Below are positions 18,779 to 27,523 of a DNA stretch of 64,000 bases, piece after piece (positions within the stretch are counted from its first letter, which is position 1; every line of letters starts with the position of its first letter). The translations under genes and the position numbers were made by a program. Location: contig NZ_JNIW01000010.1 of the NCBI RefSeq assembly GCF_000701425.1, positions 1 through 64,000 on the forward strand. The letters run 5' to 3'. The DNA comes from Deinococcus frigens DSM 12807. Lineage in GTDB: Bacteria; Deinococcota; Deinococci; Deinococcales; Deinococcaceae. Under the pieces are notes generated by a model. It saw only the letters and a program-made list of their open reading frames with translations. It had not been told where the DNA came from and searched no databases.

Positions 18779-19960
18779 TCAGTCGCTCGCTGCCGCCAGC
18801 TCCCGCTGGCCCTGAGCCGAATAGATCTGAGCCGAATAGATCTGAGCTGAATGGATCTGAGCTGAATGGATCTGGGCCGAGTGGATCTGGGCCGCGCGCG
18901 TCAGGTGCCAGCGGCTCAGGTCCGAGGCGGCCTCGCGGATGATGGCGCTGGCCTGCGGCAGCGCGGCGCGGCGGCCCGCCAGGTTGTGGTGGACCACGGC
19001 AGTCAGGTCATCCAGATTGAGCAGGTGCGCGCCCTGTACCCCGGCAATATCCGGGTCAAGGATGCGCGGCACACTGATGTCGATCAGGAACATCGGGCGG
19101 CCCTGGCGTCCGGCCAGGGCGGCGGCCACCGCCTCGCCGTTCAGGACGTAATGCGGCGCGGCACTGGAGGCGATCACCACATCGGCCTCGGGCAACGCCT
19201 CGTGCAGGTATTCGGCGGCGCAGACGCGGCCCCCCAGCTTGGCGGCGAGCTGGCGGGCACGCTCGGCGGTGCGGTTGACCACGATCACGTCCTCGATTCC
19301 GGCGGCGCGCAGGTGCGTCAGGGTCAGTTCGGCAGTCTCGCCCGCACCGATGATCAGGGCAGTGCGGCCCGCCAAGCCGCCCAGCGCCAGTTCCGCCAGT
19401 TCCACGGCGGCGCTGGAGACGCTGACCACGCTGTCGCTGAGGCCAGTTTCGGTGCGGACCCGCTTTCCGGCGGCCAGCGCGCCCTGGGCGACTTTATTCA
19501 GCAGCGCCCCGCTCAGGCCACGTGCGCTGGCGGCCTGCCAGGCGCGTTTGACCTGGCCCTGAATCTGGGTCTCGCCGATCACCAGGCTGTCCAGCCCGGC
19601 GGCGACGCGGTACAGGTGGGTCACAGCTTCCTCGCCGCTGTAACTGTAGAGGTGATCCTCCAGCGCGTGGCCCCAGGCCCCCTGGAACGCGGCCAGCGGA
19701 TCGCCAGTCAGCCCGGCAAGATAAACCTCGGTGCGGTTGCAGGTGGACAGCAACATGACCTCGCGGGCGTGGCGGGACAGGTGCGAGAGCAGCGCGGCTT
19801 CCTCGCCCACCCGCACGGCGGCGCGTTCGCGGACCTCCACCGGGGCGGTGTGGTGGTTCAGACCCACCACCGCAAAGTCCAGTTGATGGGCCAGCGGATC
19901 AGACGCGAGCAGCGGCGAGGCGGCCACAAAACGCCGGGCGGTGGGGCAGGCCAGGGTCAT
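18779..19960 (-). CDS. hemA: Glutamyl-tRNA reductase HemA with a repeat-built C-terminal tail
   Basis: 393 residues. The catalytic Cys74 lies in [24 protein letters not shown] is at 34-45; [14 protein letters not shown] and the NADPH-binding [10 protein letters not shown] follow; the helical dimerisation domain is at the end. It reduces glutamyl-tRNA to glutamate-1-semialdehyde, the first step of tetrapyrrole synthesis. Its ATG overlaps the stop of the dehydrogenase gene (ATGA), fixing this start, although it leaves about 27 residues before the usual start. The C terminus carries tandem five-residue repeats (SAQIH x3, SAQIY x2), not part of the normal enzyme. Confidence 0.95.
   Translation of the reverse strand: MTLACPTARRFVAASPLLASDPLAHQLDFAVVGLNHHTAPVEVRERAAVRVGEEAALLSHLSRHAREVMLLSTCNRTEVYLAGLTGDPLAAFQGAWGHALEDHLYSYSGEEAVTHLYRVAAGLDSLVIGETQIQGQVKRAWQAASARGLSGALLNKVAQGALAAGKRVRTETGLSDSVVSVSSAAVELAELALGGLAGRTALIIGAGETAELTLTHLRAAGIEDVIVVNRTAERARQLAAKLGGRVCAAEYLHEALPEADVVIASSAAPHYVLNGEAVAAALAGRQGRPMFLIDISVPRILDPDIAGVQGAHLLNLDDLTAVVHHNLAGRRAALPQASAIIREAASDLSRWHLTRAAQIHSAQIHSAQIHSAQIYSAQIYSAQGQRELAAASD
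18812..18901. repeat. 15-bp tandem repeat at the 3' end of hemA
   Basis: Units start at 18812, 18827, 18842, 18857, 18872 and 18887. The first two are identical (CTGAGCCGAATAGAT), the third and fourth are identical to each other (CTGAGCTGAATGGAT), the fifth differs further and the sixth is partial. The paired identity suggests recent duplication in steps. Each unit codes for S-A-Q-I-H/Y on the minus strand. Confidence 0.9.
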
Positions 19961-20517
19961 GCCGGAATGCCCAGTGCGGTCTGGATGTCGGTTTTCAGGC
20001 CCTGCATGGCGGCCTCGCGTCCCGGCCCGTCCAACGTCAGCGCCCGTTCACGCGCCGCGATCCAGCCGTCGATCTGCTCCTGTTTGGGCAGCAGGGCGGC
20101 GATGCGGCGGGTCAGCGCCTGCGCCAGCATCGGCAACTCGCGCCCGGTGTTGACGGCCACCTGCACGCCAGCGCGCTGCGCCGTGGCGGCGAAACGCAGG
20201 TTGCCCTGTTCGGCCTCTCCAGCGTGGTTGATCAGCGCGCCGATCTCGCGGGCAGCGGCCACAACTGCGCTGTTCACCTCCAGGCAATCCGTCGCCGCGA
20301 CGACCACGCGCGCACCAGTCAGATCGCCGTCGCCAAAGCCGCGCTGCTCGAACGAAACAGGCAATGTCAGCAACTCCGCACAGATTTCAGGCGCGATCAC
20401 GGTCACGTTCAGCCCGGCGTCCAGCAGGGTGCGCGTGCGGCGCAGGGCCACCGCGCCGCCGCCGATGACCACAGCGCGTTCGCTGCTCAGATTCAGGAAG
20501 ACGGGCAACAGACTCAC
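19957..20517 (-). CDS. Precorrin-2 dehydrogenase/ferrochelatase-type protein (CysG N-domain/Met8-like)
   Basis: 186 residues. The N-terminal NAD-binding fold [21 protein letters not shown] (15-35), [19 protein letters not shown] and the motif [17 protein letters not shown] correspond to the siroheme-synthase N domain (typically NVVDDPELCDFIFPA in that family). RRIAALLP near 145 also fits. It would oxidise precorrin-2 to sirohydrochlorin and may insert iron. Overlap of its stop with the hemA start couples it to tetrapyrrole supply. No uroporphyrinogen methyltransferase is in the window. The usual VVDDPE motif is altered, so an NAD-dependent role of another kind is possible. Confidence 0.82.
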   Translation of the reverse strand: MSLLPVFLNLSSERAVVIGGGAVALRRTRTLLDAGLNVTVIAPEICAELLTLPVSFEQRGFGDGDLTGARVVVAATDCLEVNSAVVAAAREIGALINHAGEAEQGNLRFAATAQRAGVQVAVNTGRELPMLAQALTRRIAALLPKQEQIDGWIAARERALTLDGPGREAAMQGLKTDIQTALGIPA

Positions 20518-20601
20518 GGGCGCAGTCTAGCGCCGGAGGAGCGGGGCAGGCGTCCCAGACCGAACGGTCAGAAAGGCGGCCAGGACGGGGATTTCGCCTA
20601 T

Positions 20602-21174
20602 TTAGGAGCGACGTTTCAATTCAGGCGAGGTGCGCATGGCCGCCAGTTCCTCTGCGGGATGGGCATGGTCGTACAGGGCCGCGTAATGTTCGCCCAGGCC
20701 AACCAGAAAGCCCATTTCCTCGCCGGTGGTGATGGCACTCAGGCGGGTCTCGAAGCTGAGCAGCAGGGCGGCGAAGGCCAGCGCCGCCGCCCCTCCCACC
20801 GCCAGCACCACGGGCAGCGCGCCGGTCACCCCGCCCACTGCTCCGCCGAGCAGGGCCGCCGCGCCGATCAGAATGCTGGTCAGGACCAGCAGGGCCACGG
20901 CGACATACAGCGCGGTCATGGCCCGCACCAGCAGGCGGGTGCGCCGGGCCAGGCGCGGCAACTGGCGCACGATGAGCTGCGTTTCCTGGCGGGCGCGGGG
21001 TTCCTGCTGGCCCTCCGCCGACACCAGAAAGCGGAAGCGCGCGGTCAGGTGGCGCACCCGGTCGGTGGCCCGCCCCACCCGCGTGCTGGTGCTCATCAGC
21101 AGTGTGCCCGCGCCGCTGATCAGCACGGCGGGCGTGATCATGGCGCTCAGGACGCTGAGGCTGATGTCGGCCAT
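20602..21174 (-). CDS. DUF2721 family membrane protein
   Basis: 190 residues. The start MADISLSVLSAMITPAVLISGAGTLL with STRVGRATDRVR after the first helix is the DUF2721 pattern. Three membrane helices are predicted (about 8-28, 80-105, 110-135), with a basic segment between the first and second and a soluble C terminus. Function is unknown in the family as far as I know. It is probably a single-gene unit between hemA operon genes and the metallophosphoesterase, 84 bp before the dehydrogenase gene. Confidence 0.85.
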   Translation of the reverse strand: MADISLSVLSAMITPAVLISGAGTLLMSTSTRVGRATDRVRHLTARFRFLVSAEGQQEPRARQETQLIVRQLPRLARRTRLLVRAMTALYVAVALLVLTSILIGAAALLGGAVGGVTGALPVVLAVGGAAALAFAALLLSFETRLSAITTGEEMGFLVGLGEHYAALYDHAHPAEELAAMRTSPELKRRS

Positions 21175-21230
21175 ACGGGCAGGCTAGCGCGTGCGGGCCG
21201 GCCAGCAGAGAGGGCGGACCGCTACCCGCA

Positions 21231-21968
21231 CTAGACCTCTCCCGTGCGCGCCCGGCGTTTCTGGAAGGCCCCAGTCAGCAGTTCCGTGATGTACTCGCGG
21301 GTAAAGGGCATGCCGCTGGCCTCGGCGGCGCCGATTTCCTCGTCGCGGTTGTAGGTCAGCCGCACGTAACTGGCGCTGTAGCCGGGGCCAGTCTCTTCAA
21401 ATTCCAGGATCAGATAACACGGCAGGGTGCTGTCCAGCGGGTTGCCCACAGAGCCGCAGTTGATCAGCGGACGGCCCTCCACGTCCAGCAGCAGGGCCTC
21501 GTGCATGTCGGCATAGACCAGGGCGTCGGCGTATTGGGTCAGGCCAAACTGCGGGTTGGGCGCGAACGCCTCGATCTGGTCCGACAGGCTGCTGTGCGGG
21601 TATAGGCGGTGAAACAGGCCCCGGCTGCTGGCGTGGACAAAACGCCACCACGCGCCGCCGAACTGTTCCTCAATGCCGTAGGGGAGCGCCTCCAGGTAAC
21701 TCAGTTGATCGGGCGACAGCTTGCTGCGCGGCCACAGGTCCTGCGGGCGGTGGCTGGCCCCGGCGACGCGGGCGTCCCAGTTGCCCTGGATCACGCGGCT
21801 GGCGTGGGCCTGGGTCCAGTCCAGGACCTCGCGCGGGCGGGGGCCTTTGCCCACCACGTCGCCCAGCACCCAGAACTCGGTGATGCCGCGCCGCGCCGCG
21901 TCCTGATGCACCGCGAGCGTGGCCGCCAGATTGGCGTGCAGGTCCGCGAGGATGGCGAGGCGAATCAT
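21231..21968 (-). CDS. Metallophosphoesterase (YfcE-like)
   Basis: About 245 residues from the ATG at 21968, where MIRLAILADLHANLAAT begins; the frame runs on upstream but without family pattern. Metal-binding motifs are present in order: D-x-H (ADLHAN), GDxxGKGP, GNWD, and later GSVGNPLDSTLPCYLI. It belongs to the calcineurin-like phosphodiesterases of the YfcE/MJ0936 kind, which cleave phosphodiesters in vitro; the natural substrate is unknown. Cytoplasmic. The 170 bp upstream to the flavin reductase gene shows no other gene. Confidence 0.9.
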   Translation of the reverse strand: MIRLAILADLHANLAATLAVHQDAARRGITEFWVLGDVVGKGPRPREVLDWTQAHASRVIQGNWDARVAGASHRPQDLWPRSKLSPDQLSYLEALPYGIEEQFGGAWWRFVHASSRGLFHRLYPHSSLSDQIEAFAPNPQFGLTQYADALVYADMHEALLLDVEGRPLINCGSVGNPLDSTLPCYLILEFEETGPGYSASYVRLTYNRDEEIGAAEASGMPFTREYITELLTGAFQKRRARTGEV

Positions 21969-22138
21969 GCCCAGAAGTCTAGACCACCCACTCTGACCAC
22001 TTTCATGCAGTGCGTAAGGCAGGTCTTTATTCGGCTTGTGGAATGCGGGGTGTGGCAAGTGGGACAGAAGCGGGTCAGGCCGCCCGGCGCTGGGGTTCTG
22101 AAATATCATCCCAACAACCCACATCCGGCCCCCTCTCT

Positions 22139-22642
22139 TCAGCCCAGTTCGTGGTACTGCCCCCGGAAGTACAGCAATGGATCGTCGTCGGTGTAGCGGC
22201 TGTATTCCACGAAACCCAGGTACAGGGTGTGGTCCCCGGCGGGGATGACCTGCTGTTTGCGGCAGACCAGTTGCGCCACGCTGCCTCCGATCAGGGGCAG
22301 GCCCTCGTGGGCAAACCACGGCACGGCGTCCTCGGGGCCGGGGCGTCCGGCAAAGTGGTTACTCAGGTGTTTCTGGGTGCTGCTCAGGACGTTAACGCCG
22401 AAGTGGGTCACGCGGTCCTCGGAGAGCAGGGCGTACATGTGGGCGCGGTGGTCCACGCTGACCAGCACCAGCGGCGGGGTCAGGCTGACCGAGACAAAGG
22501 CGCTGGCGGTCATGCCCCGGCGGGTCTGGCCGTCCGTGGCGGTGATGACGGTCACGCCGCTGGCAAATCTTCCCAGCGTCTCGCGAAATTCCAGGGGCGT
22601 GACGCCCGGCTGCGGGCTGGAGTCAGAATCGGTGGGGGGCAT
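22139..22642 (-). CDS. Flavin reductase-like FMN-binding protein
   Basis: 167 residues. FRETLGRFASGVTVITA, then RRGMTASAFVSVSLTPPLVLVSVD, and FGVNVLSSTQKHLSNHFAG are characteristic of the flavin-reductase domain of short-chain two-component monooxygenase systems (HpaC-like). It would use NAD(P)H to reduce FMN or FAD for a partner oxygenase. No oxygenase is next to it. It starts 35 bp after the glycoside hydrolase-like gene and may be co-transcribed. Weak homologues bind heme or act as oxidoreductases of unknown role. Confidence 0.9.
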   Translation of the reverse strand: MPPTDSDSSPQPGVTPLEFRETLGRFASGVTVITATDGQTRRGMTASAFVSVSLTPPLVLVSVDHRAHMYALLSEDRVTHFGVNVLSSTQKHLSNHFAGRPGPEDAVPWFAHEGLPLIGGSVAQLVCRKQQVIPAGDHTLYLGFVEYSRYTDDDPLLYFRGQYHELG

Positions 22643-22677
22643 GAAACGAGTTTACCCGCCCCTGAGAACGGGGACGC

Positions 22678-24492
22678 TCAGGGTTTGGAAGGGGTCAGAA
22701 TGGCCGGAGTCGCGGGCACCGGCGCAGCGCTGACGGGCTTCAGGTCACGCACCGTCAGATCGGGCAGGCGGACCACGCCGCGCCCAGGCACCGTGTCCAC
22801 CCAGCGCTGACCGCTGACCCGCACCTCGGTCTTGCCGGGGGGCAGCGCCGCGAAGCCGTAGTAACCGCTGCCGTCGGTCATGGAATAGGCCACCACCTGC
22901 CCGCCTTGCAGCGCCTCGACCATCCGGAAACCGGGAACGGGCGTGCCGGTCACGCGTCCCAGCAGCCCGCGCGAGGTGGGCGGCTTTTCCTTCCACGGGG
23001 CGGGCGACGACAGCGCCGCGCCGGGGGCGGTCAGCAGCGTCTGGATGCTGTTCAGTCCCTGCGCGGTGGTTTCCTTTGCGCCGTAGACGTCCAGGGTGGG
23101 CGTGCGGTAGGAGTAACCCACCCAGCCCAGGCCCGCGCCCACGCTGCGCCCCGCCTGATCCGCCGTGACCGGAGCGCCGTTCAAGTACATGGCGGTTCCG
23201 GCGGCCACCCCCGCACTCTGGCCGTCGGGCCTGGCCTGCACGCTGCGGGCAAAGGCGTTCCAGCCGTCGAACCACTGGCCCTGCTCGCCCACCGCGTCGC
23301 GCTTGTAGTTCATCAGCACGTTCAGGTCCAGCAGGCCGCCCTGCATCCAGGCGGGCCAGTCCTGAAGCACGTCGCTGTAGGTGCGGGTGCGCCGGAAGGC
23401 TGGCATGTCCCCGGGCGCGGGCGGCTGATTGTAGGTGATGGTGGCCGCCGTGATCCAGGCGTCGGGGCGCAGCGACTTGACCTCCAGGGTCACGCGCCGC
23501 ACCAGATTGGTCACCTGCTGGCGTTTCCAGTCCTGCCACGCCGGATCGCCTGCGGCGGGCCTGCCGGTGCGCCCCGTCTCGGCGCGGTAACGGGCCAGCA
23601 CCTTGGGATCGTAGCCCCAGGTGTCGCCATCCGGGTAGCGGATGCGGTCCAGTTGCACGCCGTCCACCGCGTAATTCTTGACCAGGCTCACGATGCCCTG
23701 CGTCACGTACTCGGCGGCCTCGGGGATGCCCAGGTCCAGCCAGCCGTCGCTGCCCTCCTGCCAGCTTCCGTCCGGGCGGCGGGCCATCCACGACGCTGCG
23801 CCGGAAGTAGGCCCATGCGTGCGCGAGATGTGGGCCGGGTTGCTGTTGGGCGCAGCCGCGTTGACCATGCCGGTCACGCTGACCCAGGCGATCACCCGCA
23901 TGCTGCGCGCGTGGGCCAGCCGCACCGCCAGCCCCAGCGGGTCCAGCCCCTTTTCCAGATCGGGGTCCGTGGCCGGCGGCACGCTGGCCCTGAGGCACAG
24001 GCAGTCGGCCCGCCGGATCGCCTGCACGAACAGCGTGTTGACGCCCATATTCGCGGCGTCCTCTACCATCTGCGTGATCTGCGCCCGCGTTTTCAGGCCC
24101 GGCCCAAAGGCGTCCACCCACAGCCCGCGCACGCCGCTGCCCACCGCCGGCGTGGGCAGCGCGGGTGTGGGCTGGCGTGGTGTGGGTTGGACGGGCGCGG
24201 GTTGAACCGGCGCAGGCAGCGGCAGCAGCCCCGGCTGAACGGGCGCGGGCGGCTCCAGAACAGGAGGCTCCGGCATCAGGGGCGGAGGCGGCTCTGGCAG
24301 CGGCGAAATGGGTTCTCCGGGTGCGGGCGGCGGCTCCGGGAGCGGCAGTGCGGGCGGAGGGTCCGGCTTGGGAGCGGTAGCTGGCGGGGCGGGAACGCCG
24401 GTTTCCTGAGCGCCGCCCAGACCACCCAGGCCCGTTCCGAGAATGAGCGTGAGGGTCAGCAGCGCCGCGCGGCGCGAAATTGAAGGCGTCAT
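22678..24492 (-). CDS. Glycoside hydrolase-like family 10 (GHL10/DUF187-type) secreted protein
   Basis: 604 residues. Signal peptide (about 8-28), then a long Pro-rich linker (about 32-118) with repeats of the PEPPxL and PVQPxP kind. The catalytic-like barrel (about 120-430) begins GVRGLWVDAFGPGL and holds NTLFVQAIRRADC, VIAWVS and DGVQLDRIRYP. The C-terminal part (about 500-590) is a carboxypeptidase-regulatory-like beta sandwich (GRVTGTPVPGFRMVEAL). Proteins of this kind are thought to act on surface polysaccharide. The linker may span the cell wall. Expected to be exported; no lipobox is seen. Confidence 0.87.
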   Translation of the reverse strand: MTPSISRRAALLTLTLILGTGLGGLGGAQETGVPAPPATAPKPDPPPALPLPEPPPAPGEPISPLPEPPPPLMPEPPVLEPPAPVQPGLLPLPAPVQPAPVQPTPRQPTPALPTPAVGSGVRGLWVDAFGPGLKTRAQITQMVEDAANMGVNTLFVQAIRRADCLCLRASVPPATDPDLEKGLDPLGLAVRLAHARSMRVIAWVSVTGMVNAAAPNSNPAHISRTHGPTSGAASWMARRPDGSWQEGSDGWLDLGIPEAAEYVTQGIVSLVKNYAVDGVQLDRIRYPDGDTWGYDPKVLARYRAETGRTGRPAAGDPAWQDWKRQQVTNLVRRVTLEVKSLRPDAWITAATITYNQPPAPGDMPAFRRTRTYSDVLQDWPAWMQGGLLDLNVLMNYKRDAVGEQGQWFDGWNAFARSVQARPDGQSAGVAAGTAMYLNGAPVTADQAGRSVGAGLGWVGYSYRTPTLDVYGAKETTAQGLNSIQTLLTAPGAALSSPAPWKEKPPTSRGLLGRVTGTPVPGFRMVEALQGGQVVAYSMTDGSGYYGFAALPPGKTEVRVSGQRWVDTVPGRGVVRLPDLTVRDLKPVSAAPVPATPAILTPSKP

Positions 24493-24947
24493 GGTATCGC
24501 CCCGCAGGCTAGCGCAGGTCAGGGATGGAGACGTGAAGGCCGGATTCGCAGCGTCATGAAACCCGCCGAGGCCGCACCGGGCGGGCTAGCTGGCGTCGAA
24601 CCGGGACTGACCAGGGTGTTGATTTCAACGCGTCGCCCATCTTCCGGTTATGGGCGACGCCGACAGGACCGACGCCTGCGGGTCGAGCGGCACGGGCCTG
24701 AGCGGCAGGGTTGATAATCGCGGCACGAATCGGAATTCAGCCATTGGCGCGGCAGTTGAAGGGAAGTGATACGCGCCGCGTTCAGTTCCAGAACAGACAG
24801 GAAAGGGCCGTCTGTGCTCCCAGATCTCACGACGCGTACCGCTGACAGGCCGTCTCGGAGACGGGCCGCCTGAAGATGAGATGAGATGGACCGCCGCCCT
24901 TCGCCGCCGTGCCAGCTTTCTCACACCTTCCCCTTATTCTGCCGGGC
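24493..24947. other. Divergent intergenic region, 455 bp
   Basis: It separates two exported-protein genes read outward (the GHL10-like gene and the LysM/M23 gene), so it must hold both promoters. The visible structure is a strong hairpin at 24630-24660 and a short palindrome GTTGATTTCAAC (24619-24629 region) just before it. The minus-strand frame across 24625-24924 is Arg/Ser-rich and looks non-coding. A small RNA is possible but cannot be shown. Confidence 0.5.
24630..24660. other. Perfect 11-bp inverted repeat in a divergent promoter region
   Basis: GCGTCGCCCAT (24630-24640) and ATGGGCGACGC (24650-24660) are exact reverse complements over a 9-nt loop. Neither side is followed by a T run. 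Neither flanking gene ends here, so it is not a terminator for them. It could be an operator, the terminator of a small RNA, or the remains of a mobile element end. Confidence 0.6.
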
Positions 24948-26039
24948 ATGAATCCCCGTGCCGCCGTCCTGCTTTCCCTTTCCCTGCTGTTCGGTGCGGC
25001 GGGGGCCTACACCGTCAAGAAGGGCGACACCCTGTATTCGATTGCGCGGGCCAACAACACCAGTGTCAATTCGGTCATCCGCCTGAACAACCTCAGTGGC
25101 CCCGATCTGGAAATTGGGCAGGAACTGCGGATTCCGGGGGTGGCTCCGGTTTCAGGCACACCGAGCAAACCTGCGCTGCCCGCGCCGCTGCCCGCCGATC
25201 AGCTCTCCCCCACCGCGCCCAGCGCCAGCATCGCGGGCGTGAATGTGCGGGTGCCGCAGAGCCTGCAAATGGGCGAGGCGTTTATCGTGCAACTGTCCGG
25301 CGCGCGGGCCGGGCAGGCCACCGTGCGTTTTCCCAGCGAGGTGGGCGAGGACGTGCGGATGCCCAACGAGGTTCTGAGGCCCATTGGCGCGGCGGGCGAA
25401 TTTGTGGCGCTGGGCCGCGTGGTGCTGGGCAAGACGACGCCCGTGGTCTATGAAGTCAGCCTGGGCGGCGAGCTGATCCGGGGGCGCATCTCGGTGGTGG
25501 GGCTGGACCAGCCCATTCAGCACCTGAACCTGCCCCCGCGCATCAGCGGCGTGTTACAGGACCCCGGCAAGGCCGCCGAGGACGCCGCCGTGAACAAGGC
25601 GTATACGCTGCGGACCCCGCAGGTCTGGACCCGGCCCTTCGCCCCGGCGCTGGCCAGGGGCAAGGCCACCAGCAGCAGCTTTGGGCAGGCGCGCACCTAC
25701 GTGCCGGGCGGCGAGGTGGCCTACCACTTCGGCACCGACTACCCGGCACCGGTGGGAACTGACGTGCTGGCCGTCAACGACGGCAGGGTCATCCTGGCGG
25801 GCAAATACCCGGTGCGCGGCGGCCTGGTGGTCATCGACCACGGTGCGGGCGTGACCAGCCTGTATTTCCATCAGAGCAAGGTCGCGGTCAAACCCGGCCA
25901 GGTGATCAAGCGCGGCCAGAAGGTGGGCGAGGTGGGCAACACCGGCCTCAGCGCCGGGCCGCACCTGCACCTGGAAATGCGCGTGCGCGGTGAGGGCACC
26001 AATCCGGCGAACTGGGTGGACCGGCTGTGGCCCAAATAA
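24948..26039 (+). CDS. LysM and M23 peptidase domain protein
   Basis: 363 residues from the ATG at 24948. Signal peptide (about 1-20, ending GAAGA). One LysM domain (about 21-62: YTVKKGDTLYSIARANNTSVNSV). A middle beta-rich region. M23 lanthionine/lysostaphin-type metallopeptidase domain (about 255-355) with the ligands H260-x3-D264 (HFGTD) and HLHLE near 338. It binds peptidoglycan through LysM and cuts cross-bridges or acts as an activator of other hydrolases. It probably heads a plus-strand unit with the thioesterase and aat. Confidence 0.95.
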   Translation: MNPRAAVLLSLSLLFGAAGAYTVKKGDTLYSIARANNTSVNSVIRLNNLSGPDLEIGQELRIPGVAPVSGTPSKPALPAPLPADQLSPTAPSASIAGVNVRVPQSLQMGEAFIVQLSGARAGQATVRFPSEVGEDVRMPNEVLRPIGAAGEFVALGRVVLGKTTPVVYEVSLGGELIRGRISVVGLDQPIQHLNLPPRISGVLQDPGKAAEDAAVNKAYTLRTPQVWTRPFAPALARGKATSSSFGQARTYVPGGEVAYHFGTDYPAPVGTDVLAVNDGRVILAGKYPVRGGLVVIDHGAGVTSLYFHQSKVAVKPGQVIKRGQKVGEVGNTGLSAGPHLHLEMRVRGEGTNPANWVDRLWPK

Positions 26040-26074
26040 AGTGGCCCCGAAGATGAGCTGCTACTCTCACCGTC

Positions 26075-26506
<432 letters not shown>

Positions 26507-26553
26507 CCGGAATGCGGCGATAGACGTGCTCCACTCTCTATGCAGGGGCTGAC

Positions 26554-27174
26554 ATGCCCGCCGCCGCCCACTTCCTGGAGCACCCGGACCCCCTGACCCG
26601 CGAAGTTGCGCGGGGGTATGCGGGCGGCGCGTTCCTGATGGACAACGGCGACGGGGTGCAGTGGTACAGCGTGCCGGGCCGTGCCCTGGTGCCGCTGACC
26701 GAGGAGGCGGGGCTGCATATTGCCCGCCGATTGCGCCGCGAACTGCCGCGCTTCGAGGTCCGCGTGGACACGGCTTTCGACGACGTGCTGGAGGGCTGCC
26801 GGGGCCATCTTCCGGGTGCGCCGGAGCGGGACGGCGAGTGGATCAGCCCGGAACTGACGGACCTGTACGGGCACCTGCACGACACCGGGCTGGCCCATTC
26901 CTTCGAGATCTGGCAGAACGGGGAGCTGGCAGGCGGCATCCTGGGGCTGGCGCTGGGCGGCGCGTTCATCGCCGAGAGCAAGTTTCACCGCGTCACCAAT
27001 GCCAGCAAAGTGGCCGTGATTCGCCTGGCCGAATACCTGAGGGTCAGGGGCTTCATCCTGCTGGACGCCCAGATTCAGAATCCGCACCTGGAAACGCTGG
27101 GCGTGTACGAGGTGGATGACCAGACATATGCACCACTGCTGGCGGCGGCGCTGAAGGTGGACGCGGCGCTGTAA
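26554..27174 (+). CDS. aat: Leucyl/phenylalanyl-tRNA--protein transferase
   Basis: 206 residues, slightly shorter than E. coli Aat (234). The core patterns are clear: HLHDTGLAHSFEIWQNGELAGGILGLALG, FIAESKFHRVTNASKVA and LLDAQIQNPHLETLG. Aat adds Leu or Phe to N-terminal Arg or Lys of proteins so that ClpS/ClpAP can degrade them (N-degron pathway). The N-terminal part is reduced compared with Proteobacteria, where this start is MPAAAHFLEHPDPLTREVARGY. It is the last gene before the restriction-modification cassette. Confidence 0.93.
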   Translation: MPAAAHFLEHPDPLTREVARGYAGGAFLMDNGDGVQWYSVPGRALVPLTEEAGLHIARRLRRELPRFEVRVDTAFDDVLEGCRGHLPGAPERDGEWISPELTDLYGHLHDTGLAHSFEIWQNGELAGGILGLALGGAFIAESKFHRVTNASKVAVIRLAEYLRVRGFILLDAQIQNPHLETLGVYEVDDQTYAPLLAAALKVDAAL

Positions 27175-27523
27175 TGTAGACCCGCACCTCAGAGCAGGAC
27201 CACTGCAAAGTCAGCGTGAGGGGCTTGGAAGTGCGGCGAGCAGAAGGGAAACCTTTCAGTCTGCTTCGCAGCCAGGTCACCTTAAAGGGAGCCAAGGAAC
27301 CCGACTGGCCGGGCAATTCCGCGACTCTTGCCTCCCTTTTAAGGTGAGGTGCCCCGAAGGGGGGGGCTTGCAAAGCTGCGGAGCAGAGAGGTTAAGCGGG
27401 CATGGCACACTTGCAACCGTATTCTGGAACTTTGCGGTAGCCTCCACATTCCAGACCCCGCACTCCAGAGCAGTCCACTCCCATCAACTCAGCCCCATCA
27501 CCCCACCAGGAGTGAGCGTGACG
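27175..27523. other. Intergenic region, 349 bp, left border of the restriction-modification cassette
   Basis: It holds the palindromic element at 27261-27386 and, after it, a 137-bp leader before hsdR. A ribosome-binding match AGGAG (27508-27512) precedes the chosen hsdR ATG by 11 bases; GTG codons at 27512 and 27518 are alternative starts. I do not see a strong promoter; TTGCAA near 27410 is a possible -35. Confidence 0.55.
27261..27386 (-). repeat. Palindromic MITE-like element, copy A (left of hsd cassette)
   Basis: The ends are CTGCTTCGCAGC (27261-27272) and GCTGCGGAGCAG (27375-27386), inverted repeats with one mismatch. Inside, CACCTTAAAGGGAG and CTCCCTTTTAAGGTG form a second inverted pair. 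The 126-bp unit aligns along nearly all its length with the reverse complement of 33833-33960, so the two copies are inverted with respect to each other and enclose hsdR-hsdS-hsdM. There is no coding capacity; movement would need a transposase elsewhere. Confidence 0.8.

Noticed and set aside
24575..24610. Apparent T-arm (GGTTCGA on the minus strand)
   Set aside because: The flanking bases do not form a 5-bp T stem and no anticodon or acceptor stem can be fitted, so this is not a tRNA.
24625..24924. Minus-strand frame of 99 residues in the GHL10-M23 spacer
   Set aside because: Composition is Arg/Ser/Pro-rich, it includes the hairpin, and no ribosome site is present. Kept only as an unannotated region.
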